Origin: Enterococcus gilvus ATCC BAA-350
GTDB lineage: Bacteria > Bacillota > Bacilli > Lactobacillales > Enterococcaceae
Reading direction: 5' to 3'
Assembly (NCBI RefSeq): GCF_000407545.1
Contig: NZ_ASWH01000001.1
Coordinates: 496,001-560,000 of the forward strand
DNA: 64,000 bases
Both the position numbers and the translations under genes were made by a program. Position 1 is the first letter of the stretch. Every line of letters starts with the position of its first letter. The notes beneath the pieces are model-generated. The model was not told the origin of the DNA. It ran no database searches and saw nothing but the letters and a program-made list of their open reading frames with translations. This document shows positions 26,012 through 34,502 of this stretch, in pieces.

Positions 26012-26056
26012 AAAACCCTATAAAGTAGATTGCTCTTTCTATTTTATAGGGTTTTT
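26012..26056 (+). terminator. Terminator of the second sugar island
   Basis: AAAACCCTATAAAGTAGA pairs with TCTATTTTATAGGGTTTT (one G-T wobble), followed by T. Confidence 0.85.
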
Positions 26057-26392
26057 AATTAAATTTGTAATTAAGGGATAATGAATTAAATACGGCATCA
26101 TCAATAACGCTGTTTTTGACGAGCATATTCCTTTTCGGGAGTCCTTCAATCAATCATTTTGTAAACACTAGAAGATTACAAAACTTATTTTATCTACTTA
26201 AATTGTACTGAGTTAAAATTAGGGGATACTTTCTAATTAAAATTCAGTGAAGATACATTTAAACTGCTTATTGGCAAGGGTTTCTGAGAAGTGTATTTTT
26301 TGTTGGAATTTGTTTTTTCGCAGATGGAAAAGATTGCTCTGAGGGTAAGACTCCGATAAAATTTGAGCTAGAAAGATACAGGAGGAAAACCA
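26057..26392. other. Intergenic stretch, nothing coding seen
   Basis: This A+T-rich 336-base gap holds no supported gene. It should contain the promoter of the ROK kinase; GATAAAATTT near 26355 is a possible -10 element. The kinase RBS (CAGGAGGAAA) lies at its end. Confidence 0.4.
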
Positions 26393-27268
26393 ATGACCCA
26401 AAAACTATTAGCCATCGATATCGGCGGCTCGTCCGTGAAAGCTGGAATATGGGAACAGGAACAATTGACGGAGCTGCCCAGCTTTGCTACCCCGAAAACA
26501 TGGGAAGAAATGAAAGCGTATTTAAAATCGTTGGTGGAAGACTATGAGATCAGCGAGGGCGTCGCGATCAGTGCTCCGGGAGCAGTGGATGCAGACGAGG
26601 GTGTCATCTATGGAGTGAGTGCGGTGGCGTATCTCCATCGCTTTCCGATAAAAAAAGAATTGGCAGCCTTTTTAGGAATGCCTGTCTCCTTTCAAAACGA
26701 TGCCAATTGTGCCGCATTAGCTGAAATCTGGCAAGGCAATGGGAAAGGGCTGGAATCGGTCGCATTGATGATCATCGGCACGGGGATCGGCGGCGGTATC
26801 GCATTGAATGGAAAGCTGCGAACAGGCGCACATTTGTTTGGCGGCGAATTTGGCTATCAGATACTGAACTACGATACGTTGGAGACCTTGAGCGAGTTAG
26901 GGAGCCCTGTGATGATGGCGAAACGTTACTCGAAAATCAAAGCAGACGGCAAAAAGTATACCAGCAAAGATGTTTTTGAGTTCGCAGCAGCGGGAGAAGC
27001 GTTGGCACAAGAACAAATCGAGCGCTTTTATCAAGCGATAAGCATGGGCATCTATAACGTGTTGATTTCGTTAGACCCTGACCGTGTGCTGGTCGGCGGC
27101 GGCATTTCAACACGGGACGATTTATTGCCGAACCTCGAAGAACGCGTACAGCACTTATTGACAAAAAATGGCGCGAAGGAATTATCAGCCGACATTATGC
27201 CCTGTAAGTTTTTGGATCAAGCCAATTTGATTGGGGCGATCTATCAGTTCTTGACTGAGCAAGCGTGA
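26393..27268 (+). CDS. ROK family sugar kinase/regulator-like protein
   Basis: A 291-residue ROK protein without DNA-binding domain. ATP motif LAIDIGGSSVKAGIWE, catalytic Asp in FQNDANCAALAE, and MIIGTGIGGGI are present. The usual zinc motif (CxCGxxGCxE) is replaced by GGEFGYQILN, as in the BglK/zinc-less ROK group. It probably phosphorylates glucose or a disaccharide such as cellobiose. It stands alone between terminator and toxin-antitoxin operon. Confidence 0.85.
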   Translation: MTQKLLAIDIGGSSVKAGIWEQEQLTELPSFATPKTWEEMKAYLKSLVEDYEISEGVAISAPGAVDADEGVIYGVSAVAYLHRFPIKKELAAFLGMPVSFQNDANCAALAEIWQGNGKGLESVALMIIGTGIGGGIALNGKLRTGAHLFGGEFGYQILNYDTLETLSELGSPVMMAKRYSKIKADGKKYTSKDVFEFAAAGEALAQEQIERFYQAISMGIYNVLISLDPDRVLVGGGISTRDDLLPNLEERVQHLLTKNGAKELSADIMPCKFLDQANLIGAIYQFLTEQA

Positions 27269-27300
27269 GGTCGATTATTTCTCCTGAAAGCATTCAAAAA

Positions 27301-27321
27301 TTATACTTACGGTAGTATAAT
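27301..27321 (+). promoter_or_regulatory. Operator dyad over the -10 of the toxin-antitoxin promoter
   Basis: TTATACT (27301-27307) and AGTATAA (27314-27320) form a perfect dyad around six bases. It overlaps the probable -10 TATAAT (27316-27321), as expected for autoregulation by an antitoxin. Confidence 0.6.
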
Positions 27322-27342
27322 AGGAGTGTGAGGTGATTCATA

Positions 27343-27630
27343 ATGGAAGTGAAAAATAAACATAATGAAAAGAAGAAAGTGCAGGTCAATATTGATAAAG
27401 AACTAGCACAAGAAGTAGAAATTGTTTTAGAGGATTTAGGAATGAATCCAACAGTACTGATCACAGCATTATACAAAAGAGTCGCTGCACAAGGCGAAGT
27501 GCCCTTTTCACTTGCATTGACTGAACGGGAAAAAGCCAAAAACCGACTAGCCAAGGCTGTAGACAAAGTGCCGACAAAACAGTTACGTAGTATGGGCGAA
27601 ATAGCCAATTGGTTGGACGATGATGATTAG
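27343..27630 (+). CDS. RelB/DinJ family antitoxin
   Basis: A 95-residue protein with a ribbon-helix-helix start: KKVQVNIDKELAQEVEIVLEDLGMNPTVLITALY is the RelB/DinJ signature. The C-terminal part (EREKAKNRLAKAVDKVPTKQ) is charged and ends in an acidic WLDDDD tail that would wrap the toxin. It overlaps the toxin gene by 11 bases. RBS GTGAGGTGA precedes ATG 27343. Confidence 0.85.
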   Translation: MEVKNKHNEKKKVQVNIDKELAQEVEIVLEDLGMNPTVLITALYKRVAAQGEVPFSLALTEREKAKNRLAKAVDKVPTKQLRSMGEIANWLDDDD

Positions 27631-27958
27631 ACAAAATGATGTACTCATCCTATACATACCCTTTAACGATGCTGCTGGAAGAGGGAAGATGCGTCCCGCA
27701 CTCTTTGTGCAACGGACGCACTCAGGAGTGAAAGTATTTCGGATCACTTCGAAATACGCGACGAAATCAGCTAAAATTCAGAAACGATATTACAAGATCA
27801 AAGACTGGAAAGAAGCGGGGCTAAACAAGCCGTCGTGGATAGATATTGGCGAGTCAGCAAGTTTTGATCTGGAAAATTTTAGCCCAAAGAAAATCGGGAC
27901 ATTATCCACAAATGATATAAACTCGTTGGCAGAATTCATCGAAAAGTATACTGGTTGA
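27620..27958 (+). CDS. PemK/MazF-like toxin
   Basis: A 112-residue protein with the beginning of the PemK/MazF fold: IRQNDVLILYIPFNDAAGRGKMRPALFVQR, then VKVFRITSKYA. Such toxins are sequence-specific mRNA endonucleases. The C-terminal half (DWKEAGLNKPSWIDIGE and LGTLSTNDINSL-like end) fits the family. The start is ATG 27620 or 27623. Pairing with a RelB-type rather than MazE-type antitoxin is less usual. Confidence 0.82.
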   Translation: MMIRQNDVLILYIPFNDAAGRGKMRPALFVQRTHSGVKVFRITSKYATKSAKIQKRYYKIKDWKEAGLNKPSWIDIGESASFDLENFSPKKIGTLSTNDINSLAEFIEKYTG

Positions 27959-28000
27959 AAACAAGTGCGCGGAAAATTTTTTCTGGGCGCTTGTTTATTG
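27959..28000 (+). terminator. Terminator of the toxin-antitoxin operon
   Basis: AACAAGTGC pairs with GGCGCTTGTT (one wobble) around a T-rich loop, followed by TTATTGTTTTG. The T-run is imperfect. Confidence 0.6.
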
Positions 28001-28098
28001 TTTTGTGCGACTCCTTTTTTGTTTATGTTTTGAAAAATTTGGCAGAAAAAGAGATAATGGCAAAAGTATGTCAGCTTTAGAAAGCGAGTGTTTGTTTG

Positions 28099-28671
28099 AT
28101 GAAGGAATTAGAGTTAGCAAAAACGGCGTTAGTTGTGATCGATCTGCAAAAAGGCATTATGGGGACTGGCGAGCTGCAGCCGTACTCTGCGTCAGAGGTA
28201 GTAGAAAAAAACAATCAATTAGCCGCAGCGTTGAAAAATACGGCCGGCTGGGTGACCCTCGTGACTGTCGATCCCACCACGATGCAGCTATTGAACCCTG
28301 AAGGCAGCGGGAAGACCTACGCGGATATTCCGTCTGTATTTACAGAGTCTGTAATGCCGATCGCGCAGGATGCGGATGCGAAAAATGTTCTTAAGATCAT
28401 GAAGCATAATCCAGGCGCCTTCTTTGGGACCGATTTGGATGTGCAACTGCGGCGGCGAAAGGTGGATACGATCCTGCTGACTGGCGTAGCCACGACGAAT
28501 GGCGTGTATGCGACAGCTTTGGATGCCTACCAACACGGTTACAACGTCATCATCGTAGAAGATGCCTGCGCCGATCGCGACGCGGAGCTGCATCGCATCT
28601 TTTTTGATAAATTATTTGTGAAGCTAGGACAAGTCGCTTCGACAGCAGATGTGCTGAAGGCGATGAAGTAA
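28099..28671 (+). CDS. Isochorismatase-fold hydrolase lacking the usual catalytic Cys
   Basis: A 190-residue isochorismatase-superfamily protein. TALVVIDLQKGIM carries the conserved Asp, and a KHNPGAFFGTDLD segment the conserved Lys. The usual catalytic Cys block (GxxTxxCV) reads GVATTNGVYATALDA here, with Gly where the Cys of nicotinamidases sits. True isochorismatases such as PhzD also lack it, so the reaction may be vinyl-ether hydrolysis or lost. Start ATG 28099; the RBS is weak. Confidence 0.8.
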   Translation: MKELELAKTALVVIDLQKGIMGTGELQPYSASEVVEKNNQLAAALKNTAGWVTLVTVDPTTMQLLNPEGSGKTYADIPSVFTESVMPIAQDADAKNVLKIMKHNPGAFFGTDLDVQLRRRKVDTILLTGVATTNGVYATALDAYQHGYNVIIVEDACADRDAELHRIFFDKLFVKLGQVASTADVLKAMK

Positions 28672-28674
28672 AGC

Positions 28675-28707
28675 AAAAACGTGAGCGATAATCGCCCACG
28701 TTTTTTT
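28675..28707. terminator. Bidirectional terminator
   Basis: AAAAACGTG and GCGA pair with TCGC and CACGTTTTT (one A-C mismatch), with T-runs both ways, between the converging isochorismatase and deoR genes. Confidence 0.85.
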
Positions 28708-29464
28708 AATTTTGCGAATAAAATAAAACCTCTTCTGGAAAAGCGCTACGCTCTTCGTCAGTCAACGGCCGTTCCATCAGTACCATATCGATCGTTTGGA
28801 ATTCCGAGAAGGTATACAGCCCTTGATTCCCAAGTTTTGAACTGTCGCAGAGGATCAGACTCTTCTTGCTATGGGTGATCACACTGCTTTTGATCTCCAA
28901 CTCTTGGTAAGAGCGAATGGTGGGACCGGTTTTCGAGAACCCGTCACAGCCCAGAAAAGCGAGGTCCAGATTCACTGTTTGCAACGCGTGTAATGTCCAA
29001 GCACCCACGTAAGAGTTGCTCTTTTTTCGGAACTGCCCACCTGTCAACAGAACCTGATTATCAGAAGTTGCCAATATTTGGCTGATCTGCAGGGAGTTCG
29101 TGACGATCGTCAAATCATCCCGCATCACTAATAATTTTGCCAATTGTAAAACAGTGGTGCTTGTATCTAAATAGAGCGACGCGTTTTGCGGAATAAAGTC
29201 TAAGGCTTTTTCTGCGATCGCGTTTTTTTCGTTTAATTGTCGTTTTTCTTTGACGGAAAATTCACTTTCTAAAAATGGCTTCGTCAGCGTGACCGATCCG
29301 TGTTTTTTGGCTAGTAGATTTTTTTCTTGGAGAAAGCTGACGTCTTTTCGAATCGTTTCTGTTGTGACGTGAAAGGTTTCGGCCAGCTCATTGATAGAGA
29401 CCTCTTTTTTATTCATGACTTCGTGGAGAATTTTGTTTCTCCGTTCTTCACTGGTTACGCGCAT
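28706..29464 (-). CDS. DeoR family transcriptional regulator
   Basis: A 252-residue regulator. The N-terminal HTH (RRNKILHEVMNKKEVSINELAETFHVTTETIRKDVSFL) is the DeoR signature, and the C-terminal sugar-phosphate sensor has YLDTSTTVLQLAKLL, TNSLQIS and FLGCDGFSKTGP. It is divergent from manA-hxlB-hxlA and probably represses them in response to a sugar phosphate. Start 29464 has the RBS CCAGGAGGG; the 19 upstream codons lack one. Confidence 0.9.
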   Translation of the reverse strand: MRVTSEERRNKILHEVMNKKEVSINELAETFHVTTETIRKDVSFLQEKNLLAKKHGSVTLTKPFLESEFSVKEKRQLNEKNAIAEKALDFIPQNASLYLDTSTTVLQLAKLLVMRDDLTIVTNSLQISQILATSDNQVLLTGGQFRKKSNSYVGAWTLHALQTVNLDLAFLGCDGFSKTGPTIRSYQELEIKSSVITHSKKSLILCDSSKLGNQGLYTFSEFQTIDMVLMERPLTDEERSAFPEEVLFYSQN

Positions 29465-29514
29465 ATGATCCCTCCTGGAAAAAGTATAGCATATAAATCT
29501 TTGAATTTCCGTCA

Positions 29515-29568
29515 AAACCAATTATTTTTTTTGGTTTCTATTGATAAAACAAAAAATGTATGTATAAT
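29515..29568 (+). promoter_or_regulatory. Promoter and operator of the manA-hxlB-hxlA unit
   Basis: TTGATA (29541-29546), 16 bases, TATAAT (29563-29568). A dyad AAACCAA (29515-29521) / TTGGTTT (29531-29537) lies just upstream, and TTGGTTT recurs at 29600-29606 next to the start codon. These are likely DeoR sites. Confidence 0.55.
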
Positions 29569-29606
29569 TTGATTTGTGAGAGAAAACAAAATCGAAAGGT
29601 TGGTTT

Positions 29607-30557
29607 TTGATAGAAAAACAAATAGTAAAAATTTTACCCTTCTTTGAAGCACGAATGTGGGGCGGCGAACGAATGGTGAAGACGTTTCATTATCAAACGG
29701 ATATTTTCCCAATCGGCGAAGTATACAATGTGGTTGCATTGCCTGGAGGAGCGGACTGTTCTGTAGCGGGGACGGATCTGACATTGTCTCAGCTATACAA
29801 ACAATGTCCAGATTGGTTTGATTGTGAGACGGAAGAGCTGCCGATTCGCGTCAATTTGCTAGACCCTCTGGCAGATTTGTCGATTCAGCTTCATCCAGAT
29901 GATGCGTATGCATGGGCACATGATCATTCGCGTGGAAAACCGGAGGCATGGGTAATCCTAGATACGCCGGCAGATGGCAAGATCGAGTTTGGACACCACG
30001 CGAAAATCAAAGAAGAATTTGCGCAGTGGGCACAAGAAGGCGACTGGGGAAAGCTGTTGAAATACCTGCCGGCCAAGAAGGATCATTTTATCGACATCCC
30101 TGCAGGTACACTCCATGCGATCAATCGCGATGTGCTGACGTACAATATTTCCCGCAATGCCGATTTGACCTATCGATTGTTCGATTATGACTGAGTAGAC
30201 CCGAATACAGGGGCAAAAAGGGAGCTGCACATCGAGAAGGTACTAGACAATGTGCTGGTTCCTGATACGTCAGAAGGCTTTGTCTGGGTAGCGCCTTATG
30301 AAAAAATGGGCTGTGAGATCACTGATTATTGGGACGAGGCAGGACTCTACAGTTTGAGTCGAATCAAAACAAAGGATCAAGGAAACTACGGTCTGGATCG
30401 TTTCGCCTTCATTACTGTAGTGGATGGTGTGGGCACGGTGAACGACGTAGCAGTCTCAAAAGGGGAAACGATCTTAGTGCCTGCAGGGATCGATCAATTG
30501 AACATTGCTGGAACACTGGATTTGTTTGCGGCGAGCTATAGAAATGGAGGCGAATAA
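29607..30557 (+). pseudogene. manA: Mannose-6-phosphate isomerase, class I, with an in-frame TGA
   Basis: One continuous frame of 316 codons from TTG 29607 encodes a Firmicutes-type ManA, broken by a single TGA at 30192-30194. Upstream it has FFEARMWGGERM, QLHPDDAYAWAHD (zinc region) and IPAGTLHAI; downstream it continues VDPNTGAKRELHIEKVLDNV to YRNGGE. Family members read YDYDR-V here, so CGA (Arg) to TGA is the likely change. As written, the first product is 195 residues and lacks the C-terminal cupin part. Normal ManA interconverts mannose-6-P and fructose-6-P. A sequencing error is possible. Confidence 0.88.
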
Positions 30558-30558
30558 C

Positions 30559-31122
30559 ATGGAAACCAAAGAGGTCGCGTATACCGCGGCAATGGAGCTG
30601 GCGGGCACGTTGAAAAAAGTCGATCAACGTCAGATGGATCGATTGGTTGAGGCCATCAGTCAGGCGAAGCGGATTTTTGTCTCAGGCGCGGGCCGCTCGT
30701 TATTGATGCTAAAGGGATTCGCGATGCGATTGATGCACTTGGGCTATGAAGTCTATGTCGTGGGAGAAGTGACGACGCCGGCTTTCTTGCCTGAGGATCT
30801 TTTGATTCTTGCCAGTGCTTCGGGGGAGACGTCTTCGTTGGTCCAAACAGCGAAGAAAGCGCGCGAAATCGGCGGAGATATCATCAGCTTCACGATTTTT
30901 CCAGAGTCAACGCTGGCACGGTTATCTACGGGTGTGGTCAAGATCTCCGCATATACTGATAAGCGCCCAGAGAGCGAAACAAATCAAAAAGGCATTCTCC
31001 CAGGAGGCAGTATGTTTGAAGAAGCGGTCTTATTATTGGCCGATTCTTTGATCGTTGAATTAGCGTTAGAACAAAAAATACCAACGGATCGGGCGTTTGA
31101 AAAGCACGCGAATCTAGAGTAG
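30559..31122 (+). CDS. hxlB: 6-phospho-3-hexuloisomerase
   Basis: A 187-residue SIS-domain isomerase. IFVSGAGRSLLMLKGFAMRLMHLG is the PHI signature, followed by LASASGETSSLV and a C-terminal EEAVLLLADSLIVELAL helix. It converts hexulose-6-phosphate to fructose-6-phosphate, the second step of the ribulose monophosphate pathway. Start ATG 30559 follows the manA stop by one base and has GGAGG inside the manA end. It is paired with the synthase gene 67 bases downstream. Confidence 0.9.
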   Translation: METKEVAYTAAMELAGTLKKVDQRQMDRLVEAISQAKRIFVSGAGRSLLMLKGFAMRLMHLGYEVYVVGEVTTPAFLPEDLLILASASGETSSLVQTAKKAREIGGDIISFTIFPESTLARLSTGVVKISAYTDKRPESETNQKGILPGGSMFEEAVLLLADSLIVELALEQKIPTDRAFEKHANLE

Positions 31123-31189
31123 GCAGTCTCGTTGGTGATATGAAAATAAGAAACCGGTCGTGGTTCAAACGAAACAGGAGGAAAAGAAA

Positions 31190-31816
31190 ATGAAATTGCA
31201 ACTAGCAATGGATGAATTAGGTTTGTCCGAAGCCTTAGAAGCATTGAAGGAGCTTCATCCTTATGTCGATATCGTAGAAGTTGGAACCCCCTTTTTGATC
31301 GATGCGGGGCGTGAGGCGGTTCGCCAGATCAAAGAAAGTTATCCAGAATTGGAGGTCTTATGTGATGCGAAAATCATGGATGCAGGTGCCTATGAAGCGC
31401 AGTTGGCCTATGATGCCGGAGCAGATTATGTGACGGTTTTAGGAATCACGGATATGCTGACGGTCAACGGCTGCGTGGAACAGGCGCAAAAACAAGAGCG
31501 GCAGGTGATGGTGGATCTGATTTGTGTCCAGAATGTTGCCGAGCGTGTGCCGATGCTTGAAGAACTTGGAGTAGATGTTCTCGCGGTCCATACGGGAGCA
31601 GACCAGCAGCACGCGGGACGAACCCCTTTGGAAGACTTAAAAGAATTGACACACTATGCGAAAAAAGCACAGGTAGCTGTAGCGGGAGGCATCAACAGTG
31701 AGACCATTGACGCATATGTTGCGCTGAAACCGGATATCGTGATCGTCGGCAGCGGGATCTTGAACGCAGAAGATCCAGTAGAAGCTGCGCGGGTCATCAA
31801 AAAAGCATTGAGCTAA
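31190..31816 (+). CDS. hxlA: 3-hexulose-6-phosphate synthase
   Basis: A 208-residue TIM barrel of the OMP decarboxylase/HPS superfamily: QLAMDELGLSEAL, DIVEVGTPFL, LCDAKIMDAGAYEAQ, AVHTGADQQHAGRTP and VAGGINSETI. It condenses formaldehyde with ribulose-5-phosphate, or runs in reverse to make pentose phosphate. KGPDC/ulaD-like decarboxylases are relatives, but the HTGAD motif and adjacent hxlB favour HPS. Start at ATG 31190 (RBS AGGAGGAAAAG). Confidence 0.9.
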   Translation: MKLQLAMDELGLSEALEALKELHPYVDIVEVGTPFLIDAGREAVRQIKESYPELEVLCDAKIMDAGAYEAQLAYDAGADYVTVLGITDMLTVNGCVEQAQKQERQVMVDLICVQNVAERVPMLEELGVDVLAVHTGADQQHAGRTPLEDLKELTHYAKKAQVAVAGGINSETIDAYVALKPDIVIVGSGILNAEDPVEAARVIKKALS

Positions 31817-31820
31817 AAAG

Positions 31821-31853
31821 AAAGGAGCTGGGAATTTTCCCCGCTCCTTTTAT
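31821..31853. terminator. Terminator between hxlA and the PRD regulator
   Basis: AAAGGAGC and GCTCCTTT form the outer stem with GGG/CCC inside, followed by T-rich sequence. The opposite gene ends at 31850. Confidence 0.8.
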
Positions 31854-33793
31854 AATGTCTTGATTTGTGTTAAAAAATGGGGATAATCGCTTTGCTGCAA
31901 GAGGGCTTGCTGGATCTCTTCTCGTTCCATAAACTCTAGGATCAGGCTATAGATTTCTTCGGTATCTTCGTAATCTTCTTTGCTTATGGCAAAAAGGAAG
32001 ACGAATTTTACCAGATCTCCGTTTCCCCAATCAACCCCGTTTGGAATGACTGCGACGGCAACGGCGGATTGTTTGGCCAGGAGCGACATCGGGTGAGGGA
32101 TCGCCAGCCATTCGTTGATATTGGTTTGGTTGATTGCCTCACGCTTCATGATGCTGTCGTGAAAGGATGCGGGAACGTAGCCTTTATCCACGAGCTGCTG
32201 GGTCATTTTTTTCAGCAATCGTTCTTTGTTTTCGACATCTCCGTGGAAGTAGAAGGCCTCTTGAAACAAGGAAAAAATCTCGCCGTTTGCTTCATCAAAG
32301 CGTTGGATGAAGGGTTCGATCTTGCCGATCTCCTTATCTAAGGTCGCCATATTGATGTAGATGTGGGGGACACTCAACTGCTCCAACGGCACTGTCGTAA
32401 TGACAAAGTCCACCGTTGTCAGGTCGCATTGTTGAAGCTCGACATAGGAGACGCGATCCACGACCTCGATAGTCTCCTGATAGTGCTTCTTGATCTTTGC
32501 TTCGATGATTCGACTCATCGCACGGCCTGTTCCGCAGACGAGGATCACACGGTATTTTCGATGATGACTAATGGAATTTCTCTCCATTGCGCCGGCAATG
32601 TGGAGGGCGATATAGCCGACCTCATCTTGAGAAAAATACAGCCCATGTTTTTTGCCAAGGGTTTCTAGATGTGTCAAACAAAGATCGTACGCTTGCGGGA
32701 ACGATTTTTTGATCGTTTCCAGCAACGGATTGCTGCGTCGCGCCTCCATCAGGTTCATATTGATAAAGCCTTCAATGTGGGAAGTCAGATCTTCCACCAG
32801 CATTTTGTCTTCGAGCCAATCAAAATTAGAGGTTCGTTTGATGGCATGAAGCAGTTCACTTACGATGGCCTGGGCCGTTTCAGTGGAAGACTTGCTGGTG
32901 GATTCTGTTTCGACCAGACGAGGCGCATTCAATGCTAAATAATAGGTGAAGTAATCTTTTTCTCCTTCCGTCAGCTGGACATCGTAGGCGCGATCGATCT
33001 CATTCAAGAAATGACAAAGCGCCTCTTTGGCATGTCGTTTAAGGGTCGGCACACGTAAAGGAAACTCCGTGATGGGATGCCCAGATAAAAGGCGGCTGAG
33101 TGCTAAGGCAAAGTGAGAAAGAATATTTTTATGGTAATAATCTGAATCCAACAGCTCTAACGGTGCGAGATCGTTGAGCTCTAGCGTCTGCAACAAATCG
33201 AGATCAATCGTGTCAAATAATGCCAATTCCATCTCCGTGAAGCCAATTAAATATTCCTGCAGGTCCTTTTCGATCAACAGGTCACTGATGGCTTGCCGCT
33301 TCGCGAATTCGTTTCCTAACACTTCAAATCCGATATTTGGGCGATTGATGACTTTTAGCTGATACGTCATCAAATTGTCTCGTGCAGTTTTCAAATAGGA
33401 ATAAAATGTATTTTTACTAATAAATAGCTGATCTAGAAAGTCATCCAATGATAAAGGGTTTTCATTCTTAAATAGAAGGAAAAGTAAATACGCCTGCCGC
33501 TCTTCGCTAGTCGTGAGGAACGAATCGGCGGAGGTCATGCTTTCCTGCCACCACGCAGTGAACTGTTCTTTGGAAAGAACGGTCAGCAAATACCCTTGTC
33601 CCCGAACCAATGTCACGGCAGCACCGACATTGCGCAAGAGATCGTTCAGATTGGCAATATCTGTTCGCACCGTTCGCTCAGAGATAGAGAAGCTTTTGGC
33701 TAACTCTTTCATCGGCAGCGGGGTTGTTTGTTTGGCTAATAATTCTAATAGGTCATCTAATCGTTGATAAGCAAGCTTTGACACTTGGTTCAC
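31850..33793 (-). CDS. PRD-containing transcriptional activator with EIIB- and EIIA-like domains (MtlR/LicR type)
   Basis: A 647-residue regulator. An N-terminal HTH (LAKSFSISERTVRTDIANLNDLL) and a second helical DNA-binding part are followed by two PRDs: about 190-290 (LKRHAKEALCHFLNEIDRAY) and 300-410 (LTSHIEGFINMN, YIALHIAGAMER). An EIIB-like domain has LVCGTGRAMSRII, and a fructose-type EIIA domain has LAIPHPMSLLA. It should be controlled by PTS phosphorylation and activate the divergent PTS-mannosidase operon through the dyad at 33859-33925. Confidence 0.9.
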   Translation of the reverse strand: MNQVSKLAYQRLDDLLELLAKQTTPLPMKELAKSFSISERTVRTDIANLNDLLRNVGAAVTLVRGQGYLLTVLSKEQFTAWWQESMTSADSFLTTSEERQAYLLFLLFKNENPLSLDDFLDQLFISKNTFYSYLKTARDNLMTYQLKVINRPNIGFEVLGNEFAKRQAISDLLIEKDLQEYLIGFTEMELALFDTIDLDLLQTLELNDLAPLELLDSDYYHKNILSHFALALSRLLSGHPITEFPLRVPTLKRHAKEALCHFLNEIDRAYDVQLTEGEKDYFTYYLALNAPRLVETESTSKSSTETAQAIVSELLHAIKRTSNFDWLEDKMLVEDLTSHIEGFINMNLMEARRSNPLLETIKKSFPQAYDLCLTHLETLGKKHGLYFSQDEVGYIALHIAGAMERNSISHHRKYRVILVCGTGRAMSRIIEAKIKKHYQETIEVVDRVSYVELQQCDLTTVDFVITTVPLEQLSVPHIYINMATLDKEIGKIEPFIQRFDEANGEIFSLFQEAFYFHGDVENKERLLKKMTQQLVDKGYVPASFHDSIMKREAINQTNINEWLAIPHPMSLLAKQSAVAVAVIPNGVDWGNGDLVKFVFLFAISKEDYEDTEEIYSLILEFMEREEIQQALLQQSDYPHFLTQIKTL

Positions 33794-33858
33794 CTCCGGT
33801 ACTTAACCCAATCATACAATATAGAAGAAAAGATTGAAATCGTTCTGCCGTCCAACCG

Positions 33859-33925
33859 TTTTCCAAATAATTTGGCAGTTCATTAGGAAAACGCTTTACT
33901 AGTGATTGCCAAATGAGTTGGAAAA
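33859..33925 (+). promoter_or_regulatory. Large inverted repeat, likely PRD-activator operator
   Basis: TTTTCCAAATAATTTGGCA (33859-33877) and TGCCAAATGAGTTGGAAAA (33907-33925) are inverted copies matching at 16 of 19 positions; each arm is itself partly dyadic (TTCCAA/TTTGG). A cre-like GGAAAACGCTTTAC lies between the arms. Confidence 0.6.
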
Positions 33926-34040
33926 TGGAAGTGTTTACATTGGTACGCAAAACTCGTAAATTAAACGTGTAAAGAAAAACGAACCACCATTCGTGATCTT
34001 GAAAAATAATTTCCCAAACGACGAGAAAGGGGCTTCCTAT

Positions 34041-34502
34041 ATGGATTTTAAAGAAGAAAATATTCTATTAGATGTGGCGGTCGCTTCAAAAGAAGAACTC
34101 TTTGATGTCATCGCAAATTACGCGTATGACTCAGGGTATGTCGCGAATGCGGCGGATACGAGCGCTGCCTTTAATGAACGAGAGGCAGAATATTCGACGG
34201 GATTGCAGGAAGGGTTTGCTATCCCCCATGCAAAAGCAGAGACGGTTTTAGCGCCGACGGTTTTGTTCATTCGTTTAACGAAGGCAATCGAATGGGAGAC
34301 CTTCGATGATTCCGCAGTGAAAAATGTGTTTGCCTTGATGGTCCCTAAAAAAGACGAAGGAACTGTCCATTTGGAAATGCTGAGTCGATTGGCGACGGCT
34401 TTATTGGAGGAAGACTTCATTCAGCAGGTTCAGCAATCAGAGGATAAAACAAAATTAGTAGAAACGATCAAAAAAGAAATGATTGGAGAGAGGATCATAT
34501 GA
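34041..34502 (+). CDS. PTS fructose-family IIA component
   Basis: A 153-residue EIIA of the fructose/mannitol class. The phosphorylation His63 is in GFAIPHAKAETV. It receives phosphate from HPr for the IIB protein, whose ATG overlaps its TGA. I start at ATG 34041 behind GAAAGGGG; the frame extends 16 codons upstream without an RBS. Confidence 0.92.
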   Translation: MDFKEENILLDVAVASKEELFDVIANYAYDSGYVANAADTSAAFNEREAEYSTGLQEGFAIPHAKAETVLAPTVLFIRLTKAIEWETFDDSAVKNVFALMVPKKDEGTVHLEMLSRLATALLEEDFIQQVQQSEDKTKLVETIKKEMIGERII

